A stretch of DNA of 11,392 bases from JBMYQA01 sp049600855. GTDB taxonomy: Bacteria; Bacteroidota; Bacteroidia; Cytophagales; Flammeovirgaceae. Positions 1 through 6,698 of the stretch are shown here, in pieces. How positions within the stretch are numbered: position 1 is the first letter of the stretch; each line of letters starts with the position of its first letter. The position numbers and the translations under genes were made by a program. Location: contig JBMYQA010000198.1 in assembly GCA_049600855.1 (NCBI GenBank), positions 1 through 11,392 of the forward strand, read 5' to 3'. The notes beneath the pieces were generated by a model. The model was not told where the DNA came from and did no database searches. It saw only the letters and a list, made by a program, of their open reading frames with translations.

Positions 1-198
1 GAAAAGATTTTAGGAGTATAACACTCATCTTTTTCCCTAACAGGTGCGGCGAAAAAAAGGCTAAAAAGAGATCAAATTTTATCTTTTCAGCTGCTTTTTT
101 CTTACCTTTTTTTGACCTAATTTAGAATTGCATTTCGGGGGCTAGAGGCGTAAAATGAATTCTTGTGATCTTCAAAAATTTTCTATCTAGGGTAAAGC
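1..198. other. Non-coding left flank, no gene seen
   Basis: I see no convincing gene here. One plus-strand frame is open from the left edge (position 3) to a TAG at 123-125, but its translation is dominated by Phe/Lys from A/T homopolymer runs and matches nothing I know. The stretch is rich in A and T tracts; a 9-bp A/T-rich inverted repeat (52-60 and 105-113) is probably just low complexity. It leads into the palindrome cluster that begins at 199. Confidence 0.5.
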
Positions 199-212
199 AA
201 CTTTGCAAAGTT
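199..212. repeat. 14-bp perfect palindrome
   Basis: AACTTTGCAAAGTT is identical to its own reverse complement. It is the leftmost element of the palindrome cluster. A self-symmetric site of this size suits a dimeric DNA-binding protein, for example a ribbon-helix-helix or helix-turn-helix dimer; this role is inferred. Confidence 0.75.
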
Positions 213-250
213 AGTAGCTATCTAATTAGCTGCTTGGCGCGTCCGCCCAT

Positions 251-291
251 CCCCATAGCCTTGGTTTATTAGAAGTTGGCTGGCTATGGGG
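251..291. repeat. 10-bp inverted repeat with 21-base loop
   Basis: CCCCATAGCC at 251-260 is matched exactly by GGCTATGGGG at 282-291. It is one arm pair of the candidate oriT cluster and stands out as G+C-rich against AT-rich flanks. Confidence 0.75.
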
Positions 292-299
292 GCAAGTAC

Positions 300-350
300 G
301 CAAATTAGCTGCTAACCCACCACTACCGTTTGTGTTAGCAGCTAATTTGC
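300..350. repeat. 17-bp perfect inverted repeat with 17-base loop
   Basis: GCAAATTAGCTGCTAAC at 300-316 pairs perfectly with its reverse complement at 334-350 across a 17-base spacer. This is the longest symmetric element noticed in the window. Stems like this lie beside the nick in many origins of transfer and are bound by the relaxase or its accessory protein. An 11-base copy of part of the left arm occurs at 224-234, and part of the right arm (GTTAGCAGC) recurs at 418-426. Confidence 0.85.
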
Positions 351-389
351 TTGCCCGTTGGGCAACTTGCCAAAGGAGGCGTCCTTTGG
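351..389. repeat. Two short hairpins in tandem
   Basis: TTGCCC and GGGCAA (351-356/360-365, 3-base loop) are followed by CCAAAGGA and TCCTTTGG (370-377/382-389, 4-base loop). Both stems are perfect. They follow the 17-bp repeat directly, so 300-389 is almost entirely stem-loop. Neither is followed by a T-run, so they do not look like ordinary transcription terminators. Confidence 0.7.
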
Positions 390-588
390 AATCCTCTGCC
401 CTAAATGAATGCTTTTTGTTAGCAGCAAACATTTTTTCATGAGCCAATTTTCTCTTCGCCTTTCATTAGGCAATTTCGTTAAAAATTCGCTCCTCCAACA
501 CCATAGGAATAGACTGCGATTTTGTCTTGCAAAATCAAGTTTTCATATACCCGAAAATAGATTTATTTCACTCAAAAATCAGAACAAA

Positions 589-1134
589 ATGAAAACACTT
601 CGAGCCTTTTTAGAAGAACAGGGATTAGATCAAAGTTCGCCCACAGAAAAGATTAATGAAGCCAAGAAAACTCATAGAAAACAGTATATCAGAGCTTATC
701 ATGATCAATATAAAAAAGAGGTAAAAAGAACATCAGTTACCCTTTCTAAAGAAGAACATAAACAGATTGAAAGTGCTGCAAAACGGCATCAAATCAAAGT
801 AGCTACTTTTATTAAAGCCTGTACATTAGCTTATTTGGAAGGGCAATATATTCTACCTGAAGACACTAAGGTACAGGCGCTAGAACTTGGTATTCGTAAA
901 ATCGGTAATAATATCAATCAAATCGTCCGAAAACTACACGGACATAAATATGTAAATGCAGATGATATAGAAGGAATGCAACACAAACTTCATGAACTTG
1001 AAGCATTAATCTCAAATTCTCTTCGCAGGCCAGAGCGCATTTCTACTTTATTGGAACAACATATCAAGCAAAACCCAGAGATGCTTACTCAACTAGAATT
1101 ATTTGTTCAAAAACAAAAAGCTATCCACTCATGA
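589..1134 (+). CDS. mobC: MobC-like relaxosome accessory protein
   Basis: A 181-residue DNA-binding accessory protein of the mobilization relaxosome. MobC-type proteins bind near oriT and help the relaxase open and nick the DNA. Residues about 48-85 look like a ribbon-helix-helix domain (short strand with TSVTLSKEEH, then two helices). Residues 105-112 read IGNNINQI, the hallmark motif of the MobC family. A basic, helical N-terminal segment precedes the domain. I chose the ATG at 589 because the frame, though open upstream to an ATG at 409, would add 60 residues unlike MobC and run into the candidate oriT repeats. The stop codon overlaps the relaxase start as ATGA, so the two are translationally coupled. 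The relaxosome role is family knowledge; the start choice is inference. Confidence 0.85.
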   Translation: MKTLRAFLEEQGLDQSSPTEKINEAKKTHRKQYIRAYHDQYKKEVKRTSVTLSKEEHKQIESAAKRHQIKVATFIKACTLAYLEGQYILPEDTKVQALELGIRKIGNNINQIVRKLHGHKYVNADDIEGMQHKLHELEALISNSLRRPERISTLLEQHIKQNPEMLTQLELFVQKQKAIHS

Positions 1135-2084
1135 TTATTAAAAGTATTCGTTGGAAAAGAGAGAATAAGTTCGCCTTTCTAGTAAAATATGTAGATAAAG
1201 AGATTGAGCAAAACCGAGATAGTCAAACTTTTTCTATCTGCCATAATTTTGGTGGATGTAAACATTTCAGGGCAGTTGTTGATGAATTTGAACGCAATGA
1301 TACACACCGTAAGAAACGCAAAAATGGAGTGGTACTCTATCATGAAGTATTGAGTTTCTCTAAACTTGATCGTGGGAATATTACTTTGGAAATGCTTGAA
1401 GATATAGCTGAGCGTTATATCACTTTGCGAGCAGAAAACGCATTGGTTTACGCACGCCCTCACTTTGATCAAGATCATCCTCATATCCACTTTATTGTTA
1501 GTGGTAATGAAGTCAATAGTAAAAAGGTTACTCGATTAAATAATCAAGCCTATAAGCAGATTCGTTTAGAAATGGAACGCTATCAATTAGAGAAGTATAA
1601 AAAGGAGCTAGAAAACTCTTTTGTCTACTTGAACAATTGGGAACAGAAACGCGATTTAACTAAAAGTAAAATTCAGACAGTTTCTGATAAAGAGTATCAA
1701 ATCAAGAAACGAGGCAAGCAAACGCATAAGGAACGCATTGCGTTACTGGTCAAATCAAGCTTTGATATTGCGTATCAGTGGGATCATTTTATTACGTTAC
1801 TTAGCGAAGATGACATTGCTGTTTATCATCGGAATGGAAAAGTGACAGGCATCAAATTCAATAACCAGAAATTCAAATTTGCCACACTAGGCATTGATGA
1901 AGAGATGCTGAAAGAACTACAACATCGAACCTTAGAAAGCCAAACGAAATTCCAAAGATTGCAGGAAGTTCAGGCAAAAAATCGTAACTTAGAAAGAGAA
2001 ATTGGTAACGATCGCTTACTGGAACTTGCAAGAATCAGAGAAAAAGAAAAGACAGATGGAAAACCCGATAAATCCAGAGGTTAG
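1131..2084 (+). CDS. Relaxase / mobilization nuclease (MobA/VirD2 family)
   Basis: A 317-residue relaxase that would nick one strand at oriT, stay covalently attached to the 5' end and pilot it into the recipient. The key motif is the histidine triad DHPHIH at residues 115-120 (H116, H118, H120), which holds the catalytic metal; HFD at 111-113 precedes it. HEVLSF at 71-76 is a second conserved relaxase motif. Tyr20 in the N-terminal KYVDK is the best candidate for the nucleophile. Residues about 200-257 form a small basic domain with a G-K-V-T-G-I-x-F pattern, common after the nuclease domain in this family. At 317 residues it is compact, with no helicase or primase domain. It is coupled to mobC by a 4-base overlap, and its end overlaps the next gene by 29 bases. 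Confidence 0.88.
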   Translation: MIIKSIRWKRENKFAFLVKYVDKEIEQNRDSQTFSICHNFGGCKHFRAVVDEFERNDTHRKKRKNGVVLYHEVLSFSKLDRGNITLEMLEDIAERYITLRAENALVYARPHFDQDHPHIHFIVSGNEVNSKKVTRLNNQAYKQIRLEMERYQLEKYKKELENSFVYLNNWEQKRDLTKSKIQTVSDKEYQIKKRGKQTHKERIALLVKSSFDIAYQWDHFITLLSEDDIAVYHRNGKVTGIKFNNQKFKFATLGIDEEMLKELQHRTLESQTKFQRLQEVQAKNRNLEREIGNDRLLELARIREKEKTDGKPDKSRG

Positions 2085-2460
2085 TCTTCAAACAAAGTTA
2101 GAAAGGTATCGCAGCTTAAAAGCTTCTTTTGAAAACGAAGTTTTGATTTTTAGAGCAAGCAGCACTAGACCTTTTTATGAAGCATTTGGCAGTGATGCCA
2201 AACAAATTTCGGATTTACTATCAAAGCCTATGTTTCTAAGAAAACAAGGTTTGTCGCATCACTATCTTTTCTTTGATCAAACGGATATGGAAAAACTCCA
2301 ATCCATTTCTTTACTTCCTATCCGAACTTTTGACTATCCAAATCAGGTATTTAGTGATGTAGAACAAGCCATTAAGGAGTTTGAAGAGGCAAAGTTTGAA
2401 AATAAGTTGAAACAACTGAATAAGGCAAGGCAAAAAGAACAGCAAGGTCGAGAAAGGTAA
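2056..2460 (+). CDS. Small hypothetical protein of the mobilization operon
   Basis: I do not recognise this 134-residue protein. It is soluble, without signal peptide or membrane segment, and has a highly charged helical C-terminus (about residues 100-134, rich in E, K and Q) likely to form a coiled coil. The ATG at 2056 is preferred: it lies 29 bases inside the relaxase end, after an A/G-rich stretch (AGAAAAAGAAAAGACAG) that could serve for initiation. The frame is open back to an ATG at 2002, which would overlap the relaxase further. Its place as third gene of the mob operon suggests an accessory role in DNA transfer, but no domain supports a specific function. Confidence 0.7.
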   Translation: MENPINPEVSLQTKLERYRSLKASFENEVLIFRASSTRPFYEAFGSDAKQISDLLSKPMFLRKQGLSHHYLFFDQTDMEKLQSISLLPIRTFDYPNQVFSDVEQAIKEFEEAKFENKLKQLNKARQKEQQGRER

Positions 2461-2467
2461 TTCTTTC
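2452..2467. terminator. Possible weak hairpin between convergent operons
   Basis: GAAAG (2452-2456) and CTTTC (2463-2467) form a 5-bp stem with a 6-base loop, followed by an AT-rich stretch. It spans the 10-base gap between the plus-strand mob operon and the minus-strand operon, where a bidirectional terminator would be expected. The stem is short and A/T-rich, so this is weak. Confidence 0.25.
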
Positions 2468-2470
2468 ATT

Positions 2471-4021
2471 TTATATGCCCAAGCCTTCCAGCCATCGAGT
2501 TAGTTTTACTTTGCATACGCCCAGCAATGTAATGAGTAAATTATCCTGCTTAATGCGTTTCATCATTTTCCATCTGCTGTAATAAGGATAAGATTTGAGC
2601 AAACACGGCCGTGAATTTCCACTAATAAAAAGCAATTGATCGTTTGGAATACACCTAATTTCATCAGGAGTCAGTAATGGGCGAGCCATTTCTTTTTCCC
2701 TACCAACTGTTGTATTTCCAAAGCTTTGTTCTGCATGTAGAATTGTTTTTTGACCCAGCATCGCAGAAAGTTCATTACTTACTTCATGGCTAACACCTGG
2801 TAAAATGACCTGATTTGATATACCACCATTCAAAATAGTTAAAGCATCTTCCTTTCCATAGATTTTGAAAAGTTGGCTTAAATCCTGAATAACGATAGAT
2901 ACCGATACTTTTCTCTTTCGAAGCACGGTTATTATATTAGCAAAGGATGGAATTTTACCACTACTGTTGGCAAATTCATCCATAAGCATATAAACCGGTA
3001 AATAGGGCTTCCCTTTTTGCGGTAAACTCATAAAAAAGTTGAATAGATCGGTATAGAGTAAGGCAATCAAAAAACTATAATACAACACTTGTTCTTCGGG
3101 AACTCTGATAAATAATACTGTTGGCTCTTTTCGCAAGTCCTCAAAAGTAATGGTATCGTCGCTTGTCAATTCAGCTAGCTGTGGGTCAGCAAACTTGTGT
3201 AAAGCTGCCTTTACAGTAGCTACAATCCCCCACTTGATTTTGTCTTCTTGTGCCTGAAAGGCCAAATACTCTTTGAGCAGGCTATCAGATTGCGCTTGTA
3301 AAATCAATCGAGTTAATTTATCTTCTTCCTTTTCTACTCCAATCATGTTGATAAAACGCCTGATTTCTGAAAGGTTGGCTTCATGAATGGGCGATTCTTT
3401 TAAGGCTTGAATAGGGATCGCTAGCAAAGACTGCGCTCCATTATTCCAAAAGGAGGTTCCTGACTCGGTATCGGGAAAGGCAGAACAGATGATAATTTCT
3501 GCGATTTTTTTCATCTCACTGACATTACTAGCCCGTGCTAGGGGATTGTATTTGAGCGATGCTGCTACCCTAGATACATCAAAGAGCTTTACGCGCACCT
3601 TTGACTTTTTCAAATAAGGGGCTGTTTGGTTGTAAATTTCTGAACTGGGGTCAAATACCACTTTAGATACTCCCTGATTTACAATGACATTAGGCAAAAG
3701 AAAGGTGGTGGTTTTTCCACTACCCGATTTGCCAAGTACATACAAGTGCTTGAAGGAGTTAGTCTGATTAATGGCGTGTTTTCCATTAATCAACAGCCCT
3801 TGATTGTAACGAGAAAGTAATTGCCATCGTTTTCGTTTAGAAAGATATGTGGCACTTCCAAAAGCTGTTGTGGGTTTTACAAAAAATAGTGTGGATAGTA
3901 ATTCTAGCAGCCACCAAGACAACCAAAAGGCATGTATTGCTATGCTTTTCAATAGGGTAAATATAAATTCTATACACTGTAGAAATCTATTAATCCATCT
4001 TTTAGCAATTATATGAATCAT
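2471..4021 (-). CDS. VirD4/TraG-type coupling ATPase, copy 1
   Basis: A 516-residue type IV coupling protein, an inner-membrane hexameric ATPase that recruits relaxase-DNA or protein substrates to a type IV secretion channel. Two hydrophobic stretches (about residues 12-31 and 32-48) form the N-terminal membrane anchor. Walker A is GKSGSGKT at 97-104 and Walker B is VYMLMDEF at 343-350 (D348, E349). VVFDPSSEIY (121-130), FWNNGAQSLL (191-200), VIQDLSQL (377-384) and LLTPDEIR (449-456) are typical family blocks. It is the last gene of the minus-strand operon, 68 bases behind its paralogue, with which it shares most of these blocks and, by eye, about half of its residues. No obvious Shine-Dalgarno precedes the ATG. 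It converges with the mob operon. Confidence 0.9.
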   Translation of the reverse strand: MIHIIAKRWINRFLQCIEFIFTLLKSIAIHAFWLSWWLLELLSTLFFVKPTTAFGSATYLSKRKRWQLLSRYNQGLLINGKHAINQTNSFKHLYVLGKSGSGKTTTFLLPNVIVNQGVSKVVFDPSSEIYNQTAPYLKKSKVRVKLFDVSRVAASLKYNPLARASNVSEMKKIAEIIICSAFPDTESGTSFWNNGAQSLLAIPIQALKESPIHEANLSEIRRFINMIGVEKEEDKLTRLILQAQSDSLLKEYLAFQAQEDKIKWGIVATVKAALHKFADPQLAELTSDDTITFEDLRKEPTVLFIRVPEEQVLYYSFLIALLYTDLFNFFMSLPQKGKPYLPVYMLMDEFANSSGKIPSFANIITVLRKRKVSVSIVIQDLSQLFKIYGKEDALTILNGGISNQVILPGVSHEVSNELSAMLGQKTILHAEQSFGNTTVGREKEMARPLLTPDEIRCIPNDQLLFISGNSRPCLLKSYPYYSRWKMMKRIKQDNLLITLLGVCKVKLTRWLEGLGI

Positions 4022-4089
4022 AGCTAGTCTATTTTGGCAATAAAACTAGCATACCATAACTACTTATTGATGCCAATAGACATTCAACG
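4022..4089 (-). promoter_or_regulatory. Spacer between coupling ATPase genes with interleaved inverted repeats
   Basis: This 68-base gap is one of the longer ones in an otherwise tightly packed operon. GCTAGT (4023-4028) matches ACTAGC (4045-4050). A second, overlapping pair joins 4027-4039 (GTCTATTTTGGCA) to 4071-4081 (TGCCAATAGAC), perfect except for two extra T in the first arm. The two pairings share bases and are mutually exclusive. The gap could work as an attenuator or RNA-processing element that sets the ratio of the two ATPases, or as a remnant of the duplication. Function is inferred. Confidence 0.35.
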
Positions 4090-5667
4090 CTATTTCTTAG
4101 TCTTTTTTAGTAGCGTTTTTATCCTGTAGTAAGGTGTAGTATTAAGCAATAAAGGTCGTTGATTTCCTGTAATGAAAATGGCCTTGTGATCAGGTAAACA
4201 GCGTATTTCATCTGGACGAAGTAACAAACGGCCCATTTCTTTATCATGACTACCTGAATCAGATCGGCTATAGCCTTGCTCAGAATGAGAAATCGTTTTT
4301 TCTCCTAATATTCGGGATACTTCCTCACTTGCTTCATGACTAATTCCGGGCAGTATTAATCTACTCGTAATGCCCCCATTCAGGATAGTAGCTGCCCCTT
4401 CCTTGCCGTAAAGCTGAACTATTTGATTGAAGTCTTGAACGATAATAGAAATGGAAATCATTCGTTTTCGCGCAGTAGTTACCACATTGGAGAAAGAAGG
4501 GAGCATTCCACTATTACCGAACTCATCCATTAAAAGGAAAATAGGCAAGTATGATTCTCCTTTTTGTGGTAGTTTCATGCAATAGTTGAATATATCGTTA
4601 TAGAGCAAGGAAATTAGGTAACTATAATACCTGATTTGTTCTTCTGGCACACGGATAAAAAGTACACAAGGCCGCTTTCTCATCTCTTCTAAACAAAGAT
4701 CATCTGTTGCTAATAACTCAGCAATTTCAGGATCAGATACTTTCCCTAAGGCTGTTTTGGCAGTAGATACAATGCCTCCACGTAATTTCTCCTCCTTAGC
4801 ACTGAATGCGGCATATTCCGAAAACAAATCATCATCGGCACATTGGGCAACTAAACGATCTAACTTTTCATCATTGACACCAATTAGATTTAAAAGCCGT
4901 CTTACCTCTGGTAGATTACACTCATGAATTGGTGAGCTTTTTAATACTTTGATCAGTAGGGTAATCAATAGTTTGGCTTCTTGATTCCAAAAGTCTGAAT
5001 CAGCAGAAGCTTTTGGGAAAGCTGTATCGACTAAAGTCTCTGCAATTTTTTGTACTTCACTGAAAGTTGTCGCTCGGTGTAGAGGATTATATTTCAAAGA
5101 ACTCTCTACATCAGAAACATCAATCATTTTTATTCGAAACTTTTGCTTGCGTAGATAGCTTGCTGTAAGCTGATAAATCTCGGCACTAGGATCTAAAACA
5201 ACCATTGAGGCATTTTTGATACTTAACACATTTGGTATGATAAACTTGGTGGTTTTACCACTTCCTGTTGGACCAAGAACTACCAAATGCTTAAAAGAAT
5301 CATTTAAAGAAAGCGCCTGTTTACCATCTATGACTAAGCCTCTATTTTTGTTAGATAAGAGTTTTTTAGCTTTCTTTTTAGGAAGGTATTGAGCACTCCC
5401 AAAATCTTTTGATGGTTTCAAAAAATATTTATCAATGATCCAAGTGGTGACATCATAACCCGCCATAAGTATTTCAAAAGCAAGTTTAAGTAAACCAAAA
5501 ATGGCTTTAATCAACCATTCAAATAAGGTACTGATGATATTCCACCAAGGGATACTTCCTGTGAATAAACCACTTAAAGCCCAAAACAAGAATAAACCAA
5601 ACACAAACACATCAGTCCATAACTCTAAAGGAGAGTTGTATCGAATTGGGGTAACTTGAAGTATCAT
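4090..5667 (-). CDS. VirD4/TraG-type coupling ATPase, copy 2
   Basis: A 525-residue type IV coupling protein paralogous to the next gene downstream. Residues about 18-35 and 40-66 are hydrophobic and give the N-terminal membrane anchor. Walker A is GPTGSGKT at 132-139 and Walker B is IFLLMDEFGN at 376-385 (D381, E382). VVLDPSAEIY (156-165), SDFWNQEAKLL (224-234), IVQDFNQI (409-416) and LLLRPDEIR (481-489) align with the same blocks in copy 1. The main differences are a longer N-terminal region and the residues around Walker B. Both copies keep their catalytic residues, so neither looks degenerate. The ATG overlaps the stop of the upstream aminotransferase gene as ATGA, so translation is probably coupled. 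Its substrate cannot be told from sequence. Confidence 0.9.
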   Translation of the reverse strand: MILQVTPIRYNSPLELWTDVFVFGLFLFWALSGLFTGSIPWWNIISTLFEWLIKAIFGLLKLAFEILMAGYDVTTWIIDKYFLKPSKDFGSAQYLPKKKAKKLLSNKNRGLVIDGKQALSLNDSFKHLVVLGPTGSGKTTKFIIPNVLSIKNASMVVLDPSAEIYQLTASYLRKQKFRIKMIDVSDVESSLKYNPLHRATTFSEVQKIAETLVDTAFPKASADSDFWNQEAKLLITLLIKVLKSSPIHECNLPEVRRLLNLIGVNDEKLDRLVAQCADDDLFSEYAAFSAKEEKLRGGIVSTAKTALGKVSDPEIAELLATDDLCLEEMRKRPCVLFIRVPEEQIRYYSYLISLLYNDIFNYCMKLPQKGESYLPIFLLMDEFGNSGMLPSFSNVVTTARKRMISISIIVQDFNQIVQLYGKEGAATILNGGITSRLILPGISHEASEEVSRILGEKTISHSEQGYSRSDSGSHDKEMGRLLLRPDEIRCLPDHKAIFITGNQRPLLLNTTPYYRIKTLLKKTKK

Positions 5668-6695
5668 GTTCTTGGTAAAGAATAGAGTTGAATTAAATTG
5701 TTAGTCAGTGTAGTAGTTCCATCAACTGAGTCGATTTTGCATGCTTCCGCCCATATTTTCCGAGTAGTAACTCTTTTCGATAAGTATTTATTAATCTGGT
5801 TAATAGAAACATTTGAGACAGCTAACCAGTGAAAAAAAGTACTTACGCTTGATTTTGAGAGGAAATGATCATTGATGAGGGTTTGCCTTTTTAAATCTTT
5901 CAAAACCGCCATCCTGTAGGACGACTCTTTTTTATTTTTTTCCAAGGCAAGGTAGAAGTGTTCATTCGCGATCATGGCAGCTAGTGGATGAATGCGGCCA
6001 TTGATTGGCGCAAATTCATTATACGCTTTTAAGCCAACTTCTATTTTACTTCTTGTTGGGTGTAAATAATGAAGCAAGGCATGATAAATCATTTTTCTAT
6101 TGGTCAGAATTGCGCCTCCTTCGCCTGCATAAAGCGTTTTATTTGCGCCAAAACTTGTCACCCATACATCAGCTAAACTTGAGGCGGGTTTATCTTGACT
6201 CAACGCCCCCAAGGATTGTGAAGCATCAGCAATGTATAGCAGCTTGTATTTGCAACAAATTTCTCGAATGGTTTCCATATCATGTGGATAACCGCCAAAA
6301 TCTACAGCCCAAATGGCAGCAGTATTTTTCGTAATCCGATGATGAATATCTGCAGTATCCATACTCAAATCTGGATTTACTTTAGTAAAAATTAATTGAT
6401 TTTGCTTCATCAGTAATCCACCTAATGAAGCACCATAATTATAAGGACTGGTAATGATTTCTCTATCTTGAAGTCCTAGCGTGAGTACAAGAGCGGTCAG
6501 TGCATTAGTAGCAGAAGAAAAAGTTAGTGCATATTCACATTGATAATAAATCTTGAGTTTCTTTTCTAAGTCATCAATATGATGGTTATTGAATAATAAT
6601 TGCTCTTGTGAGTGAATATTATCCTCTAAGTTTTGAAGAAATTGCCAAATGTTTTTCCGTAGTTTCAAGTTGTTATAGAAGGCTTCTTTTTTCAT
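5664..6695 (-). CDS. DegT/DnrJ/EryC1/StrS-like PLP aminotransferase
   Basis: A 343-residue fold-type I pyridoxal-phosphate enzyme resembling the DegT/DnrJ/EryC1/StrS family, which mainly transfers amino groups to keto-sugars or builds unusual amino compounds. Visible signs: SSATNAL at 60-66, the cofactor phosphate loop; IADASQSLGA at 155-164 with Asp158 contacting the cofactor ring; and FGANKTLYAGEGG at 182-194, where Lys186 is the expected Schiff-base lysine. NGRIHPLAAMI (232-242) corresponds to the family's conserved dimer segment. It is somewhat short (usual length about 360-400); the C-terminal domain looks reduced. It starts 3 bases after the AAA+ gene ends and overlaps the coupling ATPase by 4 bases, so it belongs firmly to this operon. 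There are no sugar-pathway genes beside it, which is unusual. The substrate is unknown. Confidence 0.85.
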   Translation of the reverse strand: MKKEAFYNNLKLRKNIWQFLQNLEDNIHSQEQLLFNNHHIDDLEKKLKIYYQCEYALTFSSATNALTALVLTLGLQDREIITSPYNYGASLGGLLMKQNQLIFTKVNPDLSMDTADIHHRITKNTAAIWAVDFGGYPHDMETIREICCKYKLLYIADASQSLGALSQDKPASSLADVWVTSFGANKTLYAGEGGAILTNRKMIYHALLHYLHPTRSKIEVGLKAYNEFAPINGRIHPLAAMIANEHFYLALEKNKKESSYRMAVLKDLKRQTLINDHFLSKSSVSTFFHWLAVSNVSINQINKYLSKRVTTRKIWAEACKIDSVDGTTTLTNNLIQLYSLPRT

Positions 6696-6698
6696 TGA

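Larger units (their letters stand above)
199..430. other. Candidate origin of transfer (oriT) region: cluster of palindromes
   Basis: About 230 bases packed with inverted repeats, ending 159 bases before the mobC-like gene. In order: a perfect 14-bp palindrome (199-212), a 10-bp stem with a 21-base loop (251-260/282-291), a 17-bp perfect stem with a 17-base loop (300-316/334-350), a 6-bp stem with a 3-base loop (351-356/360-365) and an 8-bp stem with a 4-base loop (370-377/382-389). Origins of transfer typically lie next to relaxosome genes and contain inverted repeats beside the nick site, so position and structure fit. It is locally richer in G+C than its flanks. I cannot identify the nick site by sequence. 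Alternatives are a replication origin, an operator region for the mob operon, or a recombination site. Confidence 0.5.

Noticed and set aside
3..125. Plus-strand frame open from the left edge, 40 codons
   Set aside because: Mostly Phe/Lys from A/T homopolymers, no recognisable end of a known protein; likely chance.
300..350. Integron attC-like site
   Set aside because: GTTAGCA and TGCTAAC resemble the core sites but break the GTTRRRY/RYYYAAC consensus and are placed at the inner ends of the stem; no integrase or cassette array is visible.
226..447. 73-residue minus-strand open frame across the hairpin cluster
   Set aside because: Its sequence is a product of the inverted repeats (two near-identical LAAN segments arise from the two arms), it has no recognisable domain, and it occupies the candidate oriT.
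1179..1490. 103-residue minus-strand open frame inside the relaxase gene
   Set aside because: Fully antisense to a relaxase with intact motifs; a shadow frame.
6005..6334. 109-residue plus-strand open frame inside the aminotransferase gene
   Set aside because: Antisense shadow of a gene with clear PLP-enzyme motifs; no domain of its own.
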